This document shows positions 17,224 through 25,866 of a stretch of 64,000 bases of DNA, piece by piece. The notes beneath the pieces were generated by a model. The model did not search any database. It saw nothing but the letters and a program-made list of their open reading frames with translations, and was not told the DNA's origin. The stretch comes from Cytobacillus oceanisediminis (GTDB taxonomy: Bacteria > Bacillota > Bacilli > Bacillales > Cytobacillaceae): the NCBI RefSeq assembly GCF_022811925.1, contig NZ_CP065511.1:2225501-2289500 (forward strand), read 5' to 3'. Position numbers and translations under genes: made by a program. The stretch's first letter is position 1. Each line of letters opens with the position of its first letter.

Positions 17224-17553
17224 TTAGCTATACATGGGAAGGGATAAGAGGTTATAATCCAGAGACAGATAGCTTCTACAAAACTTTTATTAGAAGTATT
17301 AGCAAGTAAGAGGTGCTTTTTATCTATCTTATTTATCTTTAGAATAATTATTAATAATTTAAGTATTTATAAAATAAGTATGTATTGTCTTCTGATTTAA
17401 AAGAACCCACTCTAATACGGAAGATACTACTCTATATATGGAATTAACTACTTCCAATATAACAACTACTAGTTCTAGATTAGAGAACTATACTACGATT
17501 TGAAGGGGATACTACTTCCATATAAAAAAGGCTCAATATTTGAGCCATTTAAT
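17224..17553. other. Non-coding AT-rich stretch with short repeats
   Basis: About 330 bases without a gene. 17395-17520 repeats the element ACTACT with nearby GGAA/TTCC (for example GGAATTAACTACTTCC and GGGATACTACTTCC). These could be iterons for the adjacent HTH_36 protein, but spacing is irregular. A terminator for the leftward gene lies at 17530-17546 (GGCTCAA/TTGAGCC). Confidence 0.4.
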
Positions 17554-18204
17554 TTAGAAAGGAAGTTTCCTTCCACTAGTATGAAAACAAGCTTTACTTT
17601 GTACCTGTACAGGAACAGGTACAACTTCACCCAAATTAACCTTTGTTAATTCTTGTAAATACAAAAGGTACTCATCGGTAGTACACCTGACATTTTCCTC
17701 ATTAGCCTTAAGCAAGGGAATGTTTTCTGCTTTATCCCTCTTCTGTGGAATAAAGTTTTCTTTGAAATGTCTATACTTTTCAGATCTAATGACTTCTTTA
17801 ATAATATTCCATACATTAAGATCTAATTGATTTGCATTTTTGATAAACTGAAAAGTTGCTTCACTTAGTGCGATACACGGTACTTCATTAAGTGGTTTTA
17901 AATAATATCGATTGTTTTTTCCAGGAACCTTTCTTCTGCTAATAAGTCCCTTTTCTTGAAGTCCCTTTAATGTTTCATTGGTTTTCCCGTCTCCTCTGTT
18001 CAATACAAATTTAATATATTCCCAAGATGGATATGAGTAACCGTTATTATCATTAAAGTTTTTTAGAATAAAGGTGTATAATGTCTTTTCATCCGTTGTC
18101 AAATCATAGCACATGGTGATACAATCGGCTACTTGTGTAAATCCTTTATTAGTTGTATTAAATGGTATTGATCTAATTACTTCTTCTTTCTTATTAATAT
18201 TCAT
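17554..18204 (-). CDS. HTH_36-type DNA-binding protein, possible replication initiator
   Basis: 216 residues; AGGAGGAAG upstream of ATG 18204. A winged helix near residues 55-100: GYSYPSWEYIKFVLNRGDGK then LQEKGLISRRKVPGKNNRYYL, typical of HTH_36/Rep-like proteins of plasmids and integrative elements. The remainder is helical without catalytic motif. The conserved 11-bp motif ATGACGTACAA lies about 160 bp upstream. A role in element replication or control is inferred. Confidence 0.6.
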   Translation of the reverse strand: MNINKKEEVIRSIPFNTTNKGFTQVADCITMCYDLTTDEKTLYTFILKNFNDNNGYSYPSWEYIKFVLNRGDGKTNETLKGLQEKGLISRRKVPGKNNRYYLKPLNEVPCIALSEATFQFIKNANQLDLNVWNIIKEVIRSEKYRHFKENFIPQKRDKAENIPLLKANEENVRCTTDEYLLYLQELTKVNLGEVVPVPVQVQSKACFHTSGRKLPF

Positions 18205-18533
18205 TCTAGCTTCCTCCTCATTATTGAATACATAATAGTAATCGCTCTAAGGAGGAAATAAGTTGCGATTTTAAATATATATTATTTATCTATGGGTACA
18301 AGAGCGTAGAAATAACTCATGTTACTTTAGTTTGATCCTCTAAAGGGTGTATTTCCTTTCATTATGACGTACAATTAGGTTTATTTTATTAGACACTGGT
18401 AAACCAATGCCTACTATTTTATCCTTAAAAAGGTCGTACCTGAATAAATTAAATTTCTTTTACAGAAATTATAATGTACTTTAGGACATCCATTTTAAAG
18501 CTATAAATACAAATAGCAGAGTGATCTACGCTA
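18205..18533. other. Non-coding region with shared 11-bp motif
   Basis: About 330 AT-rich bases. It includes ATGACGTACAA at 18364-18374, also found at 20320 and 25586. Nothing else recognisable. Confidence 0.45.
18364..18374 (-). promoter_or_regulatory. Shared island motif, copy 1
   Basis: ATGACGTACAA (minus strand TTGTACGTCAT), upstream of the HTH_36 gene. Identical 11-mers occur before the MazG-like operon and before the excisionase-like operon. Confidence 0.5.
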
Positions 18534-19010
18534 CTATAGGTGTTTATTGAATAATAATTTTTCAATAAAACCATTAGAATACGTTATTTCTTTTGTTTTA
18601 CTGTTGAACATTCCTTTAGCTTTATGAATTATTCTATGGTGGGAGGGGCAAAGGATCATAATATTTTGTGGCGAATTATTTTGTGTTAACGAGAACTCTT
18701 CAATATGATGTCCCTCTACAACTGATACTCCATAAGTATTTTTGCTGCCTTCTCCACAAATTTGGCACTTATTATCATACTTATCCTTTAATTCATCGAT
18801 GATTTTTTTATTGTACTTCCTTACCTTTTTTATGCCTTCTTTAACTTCAATAGAGGCGGAGTCATCTAGACTATTAATATAAGAGGAAAATTGTTCATCA
18901 GTCATATCGACAATTGAATTTTCAAGTTCTCTTTCACCTTTGTTAGAAATTTCGCTTTTGAATTGTTCCATAGTTTTTTTAGTTTTTACTAGATAGGAAC
19001 TCAATTGCAT
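18534..19010 (-). CDS. HNH endonuclease downstream of, or fused to, an EVE-like domain
   Basis: The nuclease half is complete: CQICGEGS, then VVEGHHIEEFSLTQNN and QNIMILCPSHHRIIH, a classic HNH with metal-binding Cys. The first ATG overlaps the EVE-like frame by 32 bp; the later ATG (MEQFKSEI) has no ribosome binding site. The A-run at the junction suggests that a one-base indel split an original EVE-HNH fusion. EVE/PUA-like readers fused to HNH are predicted modification-dependent restriction enzymes. Confidence 0.7.
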   Translation of the reverse strand: MQLSSYLVKTKKTMEQFKSEISNKGERELENSIVDMTDEQFSSYINSLDDSASIEVKEGIKKVRKYNKKIIDELKDKYDNKCQICGEGSKNTYGVSVVEGHHIEEFSLTQNNSPQNIMILCPSHHRIIHKAKGMFNSKTKEITYSNGFIEKLLFNKHL

Positions 19011-19503
19011 TTTCTACAGTTCTAAATTCATCTAAAATTTTATTTAAGGAATTAGTATTTATATTACTAAATCCTTGAGGGGTAAAGTTCCGTTTATAAC
19101 CAAAAAATGCGGAGAAATCTTCTTTATCAATTTCTATTTCTTTTAAGTTTTTAATGAAGTAGACATATTCCCATGTCTCACCATCTTTTCTTTCACCCCA
19201 TACCGCTCTTCCTAATAGACGATTATGAGTCTTTCCGAATACTTGACCAAAGTAATAAAATTTCCCTTGAGAATATGCAAGTATAAAATCATTTGGTTTG
19301 AGATTGCCCCATCTAGTGACATTGCTTTTTCCTGGAGTTGCTCCCCACATATAGACCTCATCGAGTGAATTATTATTTTTAAGTAACTCAAGTACCTCAT
19401 TATCTAAAAGATGATGGAGATTTTTAATAGGGTATGCATTTTTAATGGTATCTTCTAAGTGTACTTGTGCGTCTTTATCACTCGCAGTAAAATAATAAAG
19501 CAT
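18979..19503 (-). CDS. EVE/PUA-like domain protein
   Basis: 174 residues, GAGGTGG before ATG 19503. The sequence MLYYFTASDKDAQVHLEDTI...VYMWGATPGKSNVTRWGNLK PNDFILAYSQGKFYYFGQVF resembles EVE/YTH-like modified-base readers (short beta barrel, aromatic cage residues W/Y). It ends in ...ENAIEFLSSKN, overlapping the HNH frame. Function is inferred from domain resemblance and from the HNH partner: recognition of modified DNA for cleavage. Confidence 0.55.
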   Translation of the reverse strand: MLYYFTASDKDAQVHLEDTIKNAYPIKNLHHLLDNEVLELLKNNNSLDEVYMWGATPGKSNVTRWGNLKPNDFILAYSQGKFYYFGQVFGKTHNRLLGRAVWGERKDGETWEYVYFIKNLKEIEIDKEDFSAFFGYKRNFTPQGFSNINTNSLNKILDEFRTVENAIEFLSSKN

Positions 19504-19851
19504 TTTTATTAATCCACCTCACTAAATTGTAAGTAGTCTCTAAAGTAATTTTCGGTTCCTTTGTGAAGGAAATAAACATAGCACCATTTTTTCCATGAAT
19601 AAGTAAGACTCTATATATATATTCTTAAGTAACTTAAGAACGGTTTCGAGTGATTGGATTGGATTTTTGTTGTTAGTCAGTGTAATAAACCTAGATCCTT
19701 CCCTTATTAGCCAAACGTTGTTAGTACTATCTTCAGCATTCATAACCCATCGAACATGAGAGTAATCTTTTTCAGTTTCATCGTCATATCTTAATTCTTT
19801 TTTTGGAATTCTTTTCCAAGGATCAGAAAAGCTTCCAATTTGAATATCCAA
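19484..19851 (-). pseudogene. Unknown protein in the EVE-HNH operon, one frameshift
   Basis: ATG 19851 opens a frame MDIQIGSFSDPWKRIPKKEL... which as written stops at 19540. Adding one A in the A run near 19588 restores a continuation (NGAMFISFTKEPKITLETTY) that ends about 20 bp inside the EVE-like gene, giving a coupled operon. The two halves look like repeats of one motif (REGSRFITLTN.. and EKNGAMFISFTK..). No family recognised. Confidence 0.45.
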
Positions 19852-19931
19852 TAAACACCTAAACTTTTTTTCATCTTTAGCATTTTTTTATACTTGACTA
19901 ACAGATCCTTTAAAAGTTCATTCATTATCAT

Positions 19932-20264
19932 TCACCAAGTTCTGTGTATTTTTGTTTGTTCCAAAGCTTTATCGATAGGATATTTCTTTTCATTTTTAGC
20001 TAGTTTATCTAAAATGATCTCTTCAATATCCAGATTAAGTTCATTGGCTAATAAAATACTGTATATTAATGTGTCCGCTAATTCTTCTCTAATATTATTT
20101 ATATTTTGCTTCACAGACTCTTCACTATCTTTCCATTGGAAGTTTTCAAGCAGCTCACTAGCCTCCAAACTTAATGAAATTGCCAAGTCTTTAGGATTAT
20201 GAAATTGTCCCCAATTTCTTTCATCCCTAAATTTTACTACTTTCTTTTTAATATCCTCCATCAT
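19932..20264 (-). CDS. MazG-like nucleotide pyrophosphohydrolase
   Basis: Start at ATG 20264 (MMEDIKKK) with AAAGAGGT upstream, 110 residues. Typical all-helical MazG signature: FRDERNWGQFHNPKDLAISL SLEASELLENFQW, then REELADTLIYSILLANEL, giving the EExxE and ExxD metal ligands. It hydrolyses NTPs or dNTPs to monophosphates; in defence islands such enzymes can deplete nucleotides. The last residues may be altered by a late frameshift. The shared 11-bp motif lies 56 bp upstream. Confidence 0.75.
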   Translation of the reverse strand: MMEDIKKKVVKFRDERNWGQFHNPKDLAISLSLEASELLENFQWKDSEESVKQNINNIREELADTLIYSILLANELNLDIEEIILDKLAKNEKKYPIDKALEQTKIHRTW

Positions 20265-20319
20265 TAGACCTCTTTCCAATAAATTCTATATAGGTATATT
20301 AACATATCGGTTTTAAAGT

Positions 20320-20330
20320 ATGACGTACAA
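20320..20330 (-). promoter_or_regulatory. Shared island motif, copy 2
   Basis: ATGACGTACAA; on the minus strand TTGTAC could serve as a -35 with TATGTT 18 bp downstream, in front of the MazG-like gene. Confidence 0.5.
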
Positions 20331-20561
20331 ACATATTTGATAAAATATGGAATAGGAGAATGCCCAATACTTTAATTATCACTATATAAAAGAATTTAAT
20401 CGATACTGGGTTGTTCTATTAAACCTAGTATCCTATCGTGAGATTAAATTTATAGCTGGTAATGAATATTCCATAAAACTGTGGCTGGTTTTGTCAGATT
20501 ATACAGATTTTTGTGGTATGATATATTCAGGAAGTATTTTACATTTGTGAAGGAGTTAAAA

Positions 20562-21991
20562 ATGCTTTTTCGGAGCTATATAGTGTAGTAAGGAGTAAAA
20601 TGAAACATGGTTTGACCCTATTTTAGATGTTGACACTAAATTATTTATCGATCCTTTTCTGTTATTTAGTTTTTCAGAAGGACACTTTAAAAATGCACAT
20701 TCTAAAATAATTCAGTTTTTTAATGAGGCATTTATATTGGCAGCAAAGAGTAGTGGAGTACCTTCAAGCTTATCTTACAAAAAGCTAATATCAATGCTTA
20801 CTTTTCCAGAGGTTGAGGAAATTTGTCTAGGTTACACAAATAAAAGTACTGGGGGTTCAGGTGGTGGAGAGGGCTTTTCTCACTCTATAGCTGCAGCACT
20901 AATAAAATCTATTAGAGTTGGAATTAAAGAGATTAATCATTTTGAAGAAATTGGCATACTCGAGAAAGGTATTGGACGTGATAGAATAAGTGATATTTGT
21001 GCAAATATTATTAAAGAAGAATTAATTATGTATACTCAAGATATTTGCTCTAAACATGAAATACCACTTAAGCAATTTAAGGTTAAAAATTCAAGGTTTA
21101 ATTTCGAATTTAAGAGATGGGAAAATAATATTGTTTCTCTTCCTTTAAATCCAACTAATAACAAACCCATTTTATTGGTACCTGAAAACGTATTAAGAGA
21201 GCTTCCTAGTATTAACGCAGATGGGTTCCTTGATTGGGCTTGGTCAAATGAGAATGAAATCTTGAGAACTGATTTTAATTTTGAAGTCAAAAGCAAAATT
21301 AATAAAGAAGACATTATGAAGGTTGCTTCTAATAGGGTTGACTTATTGGAAAGGTATGTGAATTATGTAGAAAGTAAAGGTTCATTACCTTACGATATAG
21401 ATAAGGATCCAAGCGGAATTTATAAATGGTATGAACAATCTCAAAAAATTCAACAACTGCAACCTTTAGAACTCCCAATTCCTAAAAATTCTGTTGAGTT
21501 AGCTGCCTTGGTTAAATTACTGATCGAAAGTTTCATTTCGTTTATAATCAACAACTCAGGTTATAAACTATTGTGGAATGAAACACCTCTAACACCAAAG
21601 AGAGAAGAAGCTTCTCAATTATTATTCTTTGGGTTAGTTAAGGAACACTGTAAGGCAAATAATATTGATTTTTCTAGGGAAGTCAATCAAGGAAGAGGCC
21701 CTGTAGACTTCAAATTTTCAAGTGGATACCAAGATAGAGTTTTAATTGAAGTAAAAAGGGCAAGTAGTTCTAAATTAAAACAAGGTCTGCATAGTCAATT
21801 ACCCCAGTATCTAGATAGTGAAGATATTCAAATTGGCTACTATGTTGTTATTGTACAAAAAGAGGAAGAGTACAAAAAAATTAGTGGTCTTAAAGGGAAG
21901 CAAAAAATTAAGTGAAGAGTTAGATAAGTTTATTGATGTCTTTGTAATAGACGCAATATATGATAAACCCTCGGCTTCTAACATTAAATAA
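20562..21991 (+). pseudogene. Predicted PD-(D/E)XK-type nuclease, three frameshifts
   Basis: ATG 20562 has AAGGAG upstream. Reading across two one-base losses (near 20568 and 20611) gives SELYSVVRSKMKH, WFDPILDVDTKLFIDPFLL and an uninterrupted frame from 20620 to about 21890. A third indel near 21893 leads to SKKLSEELDKFIDVFVIDAI and the stop at 21991. The C-terminal part holds GPVDFKFS and VLIEVKRASS, a D...ExK nuclease core, and KQGLHSQLPQYLDS. A glycine patch (GGSGGGEGF) and GRDRISDICANI lie near the N-terminus. Probably a restriction or defence nuclease; the exact family is not known to me. Confidence 0.5.
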
Positions 21992-22185
21992 ATATAAATA
22001 CAGTTTGGTATATAAAATATATTTTTAAGAGGTCTTATGAGCATTTAAATAAGGCTTCTTTTATTGTATTAAAGTGGAAATTAATTAATGGCGGTATTTT
22101 ATACTGATTAGTCAAATAGTAATATTTGACAATAAATCTATTGATATAGTAATCTAAATCTACGAGTAATATATTATGGGAATTT

Positions 22186-22360
22186 CTCTGCACAATTAAT
22201 TTGCCAATGCGGCGGTAGAAAGTTTGCGTGTTTGTTACGTGTCAACGTATCCCACGCCCAACATCAAAATCACTCACTTTTCATACGTGAGCAGAGTTTT
22301 TTGTTTAATGGTAAGAGTTGATTTGGTTCATTTCCCAATCTTCCTAAAATGTGAGCAGAG
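22186..22360 (+). ncRNA. Candidate retron msr-msd leader RNA
   Basis: Located directly upstream of a small membrane-protein gene and a retron-like reverse transcriptase. CTCTGC-ACA (22186-22194) can pair with TGT-GA-GCAGAG (22350-22360), as expected for the a1/a2 stem that closes retron RNAs. Inside are a GCGTG...CACGC stem (22226-22257) and a hairpin CTCAC/GTGAG (22273-22291). GTGAGCAGAG occurs twice (22287 and 22351). Assignment is from position and secondary structure, not from sequence similarity. Confidence 0.45.
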
Positions 22361-22399
22361 GGGGGCTTAGGCCTCTACAAAATAGGAGGAAACGATAAG

Positions 22400-22648
22400 A
22401 TGAAACATAATACTCGTATGAACCGATTTGAAGCAAAGAGAAAGAAATGTACAATCTTATCCATCTTTAAGACTGTACTAACATGGATTGGTTATTATAC
22501 CGCTTTTCAACTTCTCTTAAATATTCTAGCAATTAGCTTAAATGTAATTTCAAATTTATTTATGCAATTGCATGATTTGATAGTCTTTATCAACTCTTAC
22601 CTCAATTATTATTTACGGAGTATAAAGGATGAATTATTCAGCGTCTAA
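22400..22648 (+). CDS. Small membrane protein, candidate retron effector, 82 aa
   Basis: ATG 22400 with AGGAGGAAA. Basic N-terminus (MKHNTRMNRFEAKRKK) followed by about 45 hydrophobic residues (residues 18-62), enough for two membrane helices. It overlaps the reverse transcriptase start by 20 bp. Retrons of the type represented by Ec48 pair the RT with a two-helix membrane protein, so this is a plausible toxin effector. No sequence family is recognised. Confidence 0.5.
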   Translation: MKHNTRMNRFEAKRKKCTILSIFKTVLTWIGYYTAFQLLLNILAISLNVISNLFMQLHDLIVFINSYLNYYLRSIKDELFSV

Positions 22649-23536
22649 ACTCTTCGGAGTAACAAATAAAAAATATTTATCTGAATTACTATCAATTGAT
22701 ATTAATGAGTTGAAGAATATAGAAAAATTTTACAAGGTATCTCCGTTTACTAAAATAATAAATGGAAAAGAAAGAATACTATATAATCCTTCTTTTAAAT
22801 ATAAAAAGTCTTAAATACAATAAATTTATACTTACAACAAATTTCCCCTAGTTACGTATTTGGTGGCATAAAGGACGTAACTATGTAATGAATGCCTCCC
22901 TCCACAAAGACAATTCTAATTTCCTATTGTTAGATTTAAAGGACTTTTTCCATCAACCAGAGATTATTATGTTTATAATTTTTAAGAATAAGTTACAAAT
23001 GTCGACCGATATAGCAAAAATTTGCACATTGCTTACAACTGTAAAAGTAGGAGTAGATATTCAAAATAGAAATTTACCACAGGGATTTTACAAGCCCATA
23101 TCTTAGCTTTCTTTGTTACTATGATATGTATAATACTATCTATAAAATATCTAATTATAAACAGATTACATTCTCTTGTTATTATGATGATCTGACATTG
23201 TCTTCTTCTAACTTTATTAGTAAAGGATTTAAAAGAAATATAGTTAAAGTAATAAAAGATCATGGTTTAGTAGTAAATGATAACAAGTCAAAATTACTTT
23301 TTAATAAGCATGGCATAAAAATAACTGGTACGGTTGTTAAGGAGAATACATTATTGTCTCCAAATAAAACTCAATTAAAAATGTATAATCACTTTGATAA
23401 GCTAATGGATCTTTACTCAACAGATCCTTATCAGAAAATTGAAATTTTAAATCTTTGTAATAAAGTTAATGGTTTACTTACAGCTATGAAGATTGTTGAG
23501 TCTAATAGGATTTGTCTTACATACAAAATAAAGTGA
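22629..23536 (+). pseudogene. Retron-like reverse transcriptase with several frameshifts
   Basis: Allowing for single-base indels in short runs, one protein is recovered: MNYSASKLFGVTNKKYLSEL..., FGGIKGRNYVMNASLH, LLLDLKDFF, LPQGFTSPYLSFL, CYYDDLTLSS (catalytic YxDD, about 23180-23210) and KITGTVV. These correspond to RT motifs in order, and the VTG-like motif after YxDD is characteristic of retron RTs. Lesions lie near 22812, 22872, 22937 and 23086, with a probable compensating change near 22980. As written the gene is broken in at least three places. Together with the leader RNA and membrane protein it forms a decayed retron. Confidence 0.75.
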
Positions 23537-24029
23537 AAGAAATAAGAAAAGCAATATAATTACCAGATCACATAAATAAAAGGGTTTGTATTCTCAATAG
23601 AATCGAAAGTATTAGCAATATAAATCTATTATCAAATGTAGAATGGATCTAGATTAACAGGTTAGACCTTCTATTTATAGGTGAATAACTAATCTACTAC
23701 ATATAATTATTACCGACCTTTTGAACTAGAAAAACTATCGGTTTTAATTTGATTACTAAATTCCTTAATCCACATATAAAAAGGATTAAGCTAATATTAA
23801 TTACTGAGTGGCAACAGTTGTAACGTTTTAATTGTTAGCATATTTTTATGGAATGAATAAGATATGATGTGATGTGACGTTTAAAGGATTTTCCAAATAA
23901 ATGAGAAACACTAGTTAATGAACATATTTCTGGTTTTGAAATGTATTTTCTATTTTACTTTAATGTGAACAGAATAAAAGAAAAAATGGTAAACTATATA
24001 TCTAGTAAAGTAGAAGAGGTGTTTAATAT
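23537..24029. other. Non-coding AT-rich stretch
   Basis: About 490 bases. A CTTAATCC/GGATTAAG hairpin lies at 23764-23790. No supported gene. Confidence 0.45.
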
Positions 24030-24711
24030 GTGGAAAATCCATGGTTTGTTGGTATCGGTGGTGGAATAATAAGTGGTTTATTTGTATTTTATATGACTAA
24101 TTTTATATTTAATAAGATAAACAAAAAGACTATTTTAAAAGGTACATCAGAGTAATGGAAATGATCGGTTTATTAATATTCTCTATTTCCGAGGGAGAGC
24201 TTCCTCCTGAAAATACTTAATTCATTATTATCTCTCTATCAAGAAAATATAACGTTGTCGCAAGACATGAATAATATAAAGGAAATTCTTGAGGATCTGA
24301 TAAGGAGATATTTGACACTAACTTTATAGCTATAGATAAAAAGGTAAGCATATCAGAGGGTCTAGAAAAAATGATTATACAAATTGAAAGTGAAGAATAT
24401 AAAAAGAAAGAAGAAAAGAGAGTAGAACGGAATACATATCCAAATACTAATAAATTATCTCTATTAGTATCAACAACTGTAATGACAATGACAATTAGTG
24501 TAATGTTCGCCCTAATTTACACGAAGAACAAACAAATTAATGATTTATTAATTGATGACAATATTTCATTTATCGCATTGTTACTTGAGGTACATTAACA
24601 ACCGTGGTTACACTAATGTCATTTATTTCAATCAAAATAAGTAAAGAAAAACAATCAAATGCAAATGAAATTTACAATAATACACTATTATTAAAAAACC
24701 AACAGACATGA
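24030..24711 (+). pseudogene. Membrane-anchored protein of unknown function, frameshifted
   Basis: GTG 24030 after AGAAGAGGTG gives VENPWFVGIGGGIISGLFVF YMTNFIF, an N-terminal membrane anchor common in a Bacillus family of unknown role. Further codons in other frames (GLLIFSISEGELPPENI; LNSLLSLYQENITLSQDMNN IKEILEDLIK; then the clean frame 24371-24598 with a TM segment LLVSTTVMTMTISVMFALIY; then ISIKISKEKQSNANEIYNN) join into one protein after at least three indels. Inactive as written. Confidence 0.5.
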
Positions 24712-24830
24712 CCAAAAAGACGACGTTTGAGATTTGAATAAAGAGAAACTTAATAAATGGTTTAGTTACCTTAAGAATGTAAAGGGTAATTCTACATATT
24801 ATCAAGAATACATAGATTAGAAAGACAATA

Positions 24831-24854
24831 AAAAACAGCCGTTTGGCTGTTTTT
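24831..24854. terminator. Bidirectional terminator
   Basis: AAAAACAGCC/GGCTGTTTTT with a 4-nt loop. It serves the rightward membrane-protein relic and the leftward excisionase-like operon. Confidence 0.85.
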
Positions 24855-24869
24855 ATTTTAATTCAAAAT

Positions 24870-25106
24870 TCATGGAAGGGTATGCTGCTTAATGTCTTTT
24901 TCTGTAATCCCTCTTTTCTTGAGAAACTCCTCTAAAGAATTTTGATCAACACTATAGCCATATTTGGTATTACGAGAGTAATAGCCACTCTCAATGCGAG
25001 GACTACTTTTCAAAACACCCCGATTAAGAAGAGACAAAACTGCACTTTCTGTGAAAGCTATGTTGAATTGGTTTAATATCCTACTCACTCGCTCCACCGT
25101 AACCAT
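24870..25106 (-). CDS. Small HTH-type protein, third gene of the excisionase-like operon
   Basis: 78 residues, ATG 25106 directly after the preceding stop, with AAGGAGTGA inside that gene. VERVSRILNQFNIAFTESAV LSLLNRGVLKS looks like a short winged helix of the HTH_17 type; the tail (LEEFLKKRGITEKDIKQH) is helical. It probably binds DNA with its two neighbours. Confidence 0.6.
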   Translation of the reverse strand: MVTVERVSRILNQFNIAFTESAVLSLLNRGVLKSSPRIESGYYSRNTKYGYSVDQNSLEEFLKKRGITEKDIKQHTLP

Positions 25107-25286
25107 TTAAAGATCACTCCTTAAGACTAATTTTCTAATACTTTCTTTTGTAAAGTAGATACGGTTACCTTGAAGAACTTTCTTTACATACTGTGAAGCT
25201 GACAATTCAAAGAGTCGTTGGCAAGATATTCCCAAGATTTCGGTTGCTTGAGAGAAAGTATAAAGATTATCAGTCTTTACAATCAA
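25107..25286 (-). CDS. Small HTH/excisionase-like protein
   Basis: I prefer TTG 25286, preceded by GGAGGGG, over the upstream ATG 25301, which overlaps the site itself. 59 residues: YTFSQATEILGISCQRLFEL...VLQGNRIYFTKESIRKLV is a MerR/excisionase-like fold (helix-turn-helix plus wing). It overlaps the upstream gene by 17 bp, so the three genes form one leftward operon. Confidence 0.65.
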   Translation of the reverse strand: MIVKTDNLYTFSQATEILGISCQRLFELSASQYVKKVLQGNRIYFTKESIRKLVLRSDL

Positions 25287-25461
25287 TAGTAACCCCTCCA
25301 TTTTGCAGCCATTCTAAGACAACCTCTTTGTTAAAACGTACAGACTTACCAACTTTTACACGACCAGGGATGATCCCCTCTCTTAACAACTTATAAGCAG
25401 TTTGTTCTGACATGTCGAGTAAACTAGCAAGAGACCTTACATTTAGAAACTCTTTATCCAT
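25270..25461 (-). CDS. Excisionase-family DNA-binding protein (HTH_17)
   Basis: 63 residues; AGGAGG upstream of ATG 25461. Clear pattern: FLNVRSLASLLDMSEQTAYK LLREGIIPGRVKVGKSVRFN KEVVLEWL, the canonical excisionase/AlpA fold that binds att DNA or acts as a regulator. It is the first gene of a three-gene operon just inside the right boundary of the island. It may be the directionality factor for the serine recombinase at the other end. Confidence 0.85.
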   Translation of the reverse strand: MDKEFLNVRSLASLLDMSEQTAYKLLREGIIPGRVKVGKSVRFNKEVVLEWLQNGGVTIDCKD

Positions 25462-25585
25462 TATTTCAAACCTCCTAGTTTAATTCTTATCCTTTGACAC
25501 ATGTATTATAAGAATAAAAAAACAATTTTTAACAGTTTAGCGTACAGTATATATAAATAAAAGATAGAGAGTTATAGTTCATATA

Positions 25586-25596
25586 ATGACGTACAA
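25586..25596 (-). promoter_or_regulatory. Shared island motif, copy 3
   Basis: ATGACGTACAA, 125 bp upstream of the excisionase-like operon. A related GCGTACAGT lies at about 25540. Confidence 0.5.
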
Positions 25597-25785
25597 TTGT
25601 ATATTTCAAAAAATTTTATACAGAGAAAACGAGCCATACCTAATATATAACAAAATAAACTAAATCATTCGGCACTGGGTAGGGGTAGAATTAGTAATTG
25701 GGGAAGGTTGTAACATAAATATAGAGCGGTATTTTATACCGCCCATAGGGTTAAGTAGTTATAGTCGCCTTGTATGTTTGTCTGT

Positions 25786-25845
25786 GAAATGTATTCAACA
25801 CATGTGGAGTGTATCTCGCAGCGCATTTTAAAAGAAGGCAACTAA
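25786..25845 (+). pseudogene. RlmCD/TrmA-type methyltransferase C-terminal stub, right copy
   Basis: Encodes EMYSTHVECISQRILKEGN then TAA. It matches the left stub at 12912 (STHVECISQ identical; nucleotide differences in that stretch are silent). It marks the likely right attachment site of the serine-recombinase island. The terminator AAGGCAAC/GTTGCCTT (25835-25864) overlaps its end, as at the natural 3' end of a gene. Confidence 0.6.
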
Positions 25846-25866
25846 CCCATGCGGGTGTTGCCTTTT
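25835..25866 (+). terminator. Terminator at the right stub
   Basis: AAGGCAAC (25835-25842) and GTTGCCTT (25857-25864) with inner ACCC/GGGT and TTTT. Confidence 0.75.

Noticed and set aside
22888..23106. A separate small gene inside the retron region
   Set aside because: It is one piece of the frameshifted reverse transcriptase, carrying its motifs.
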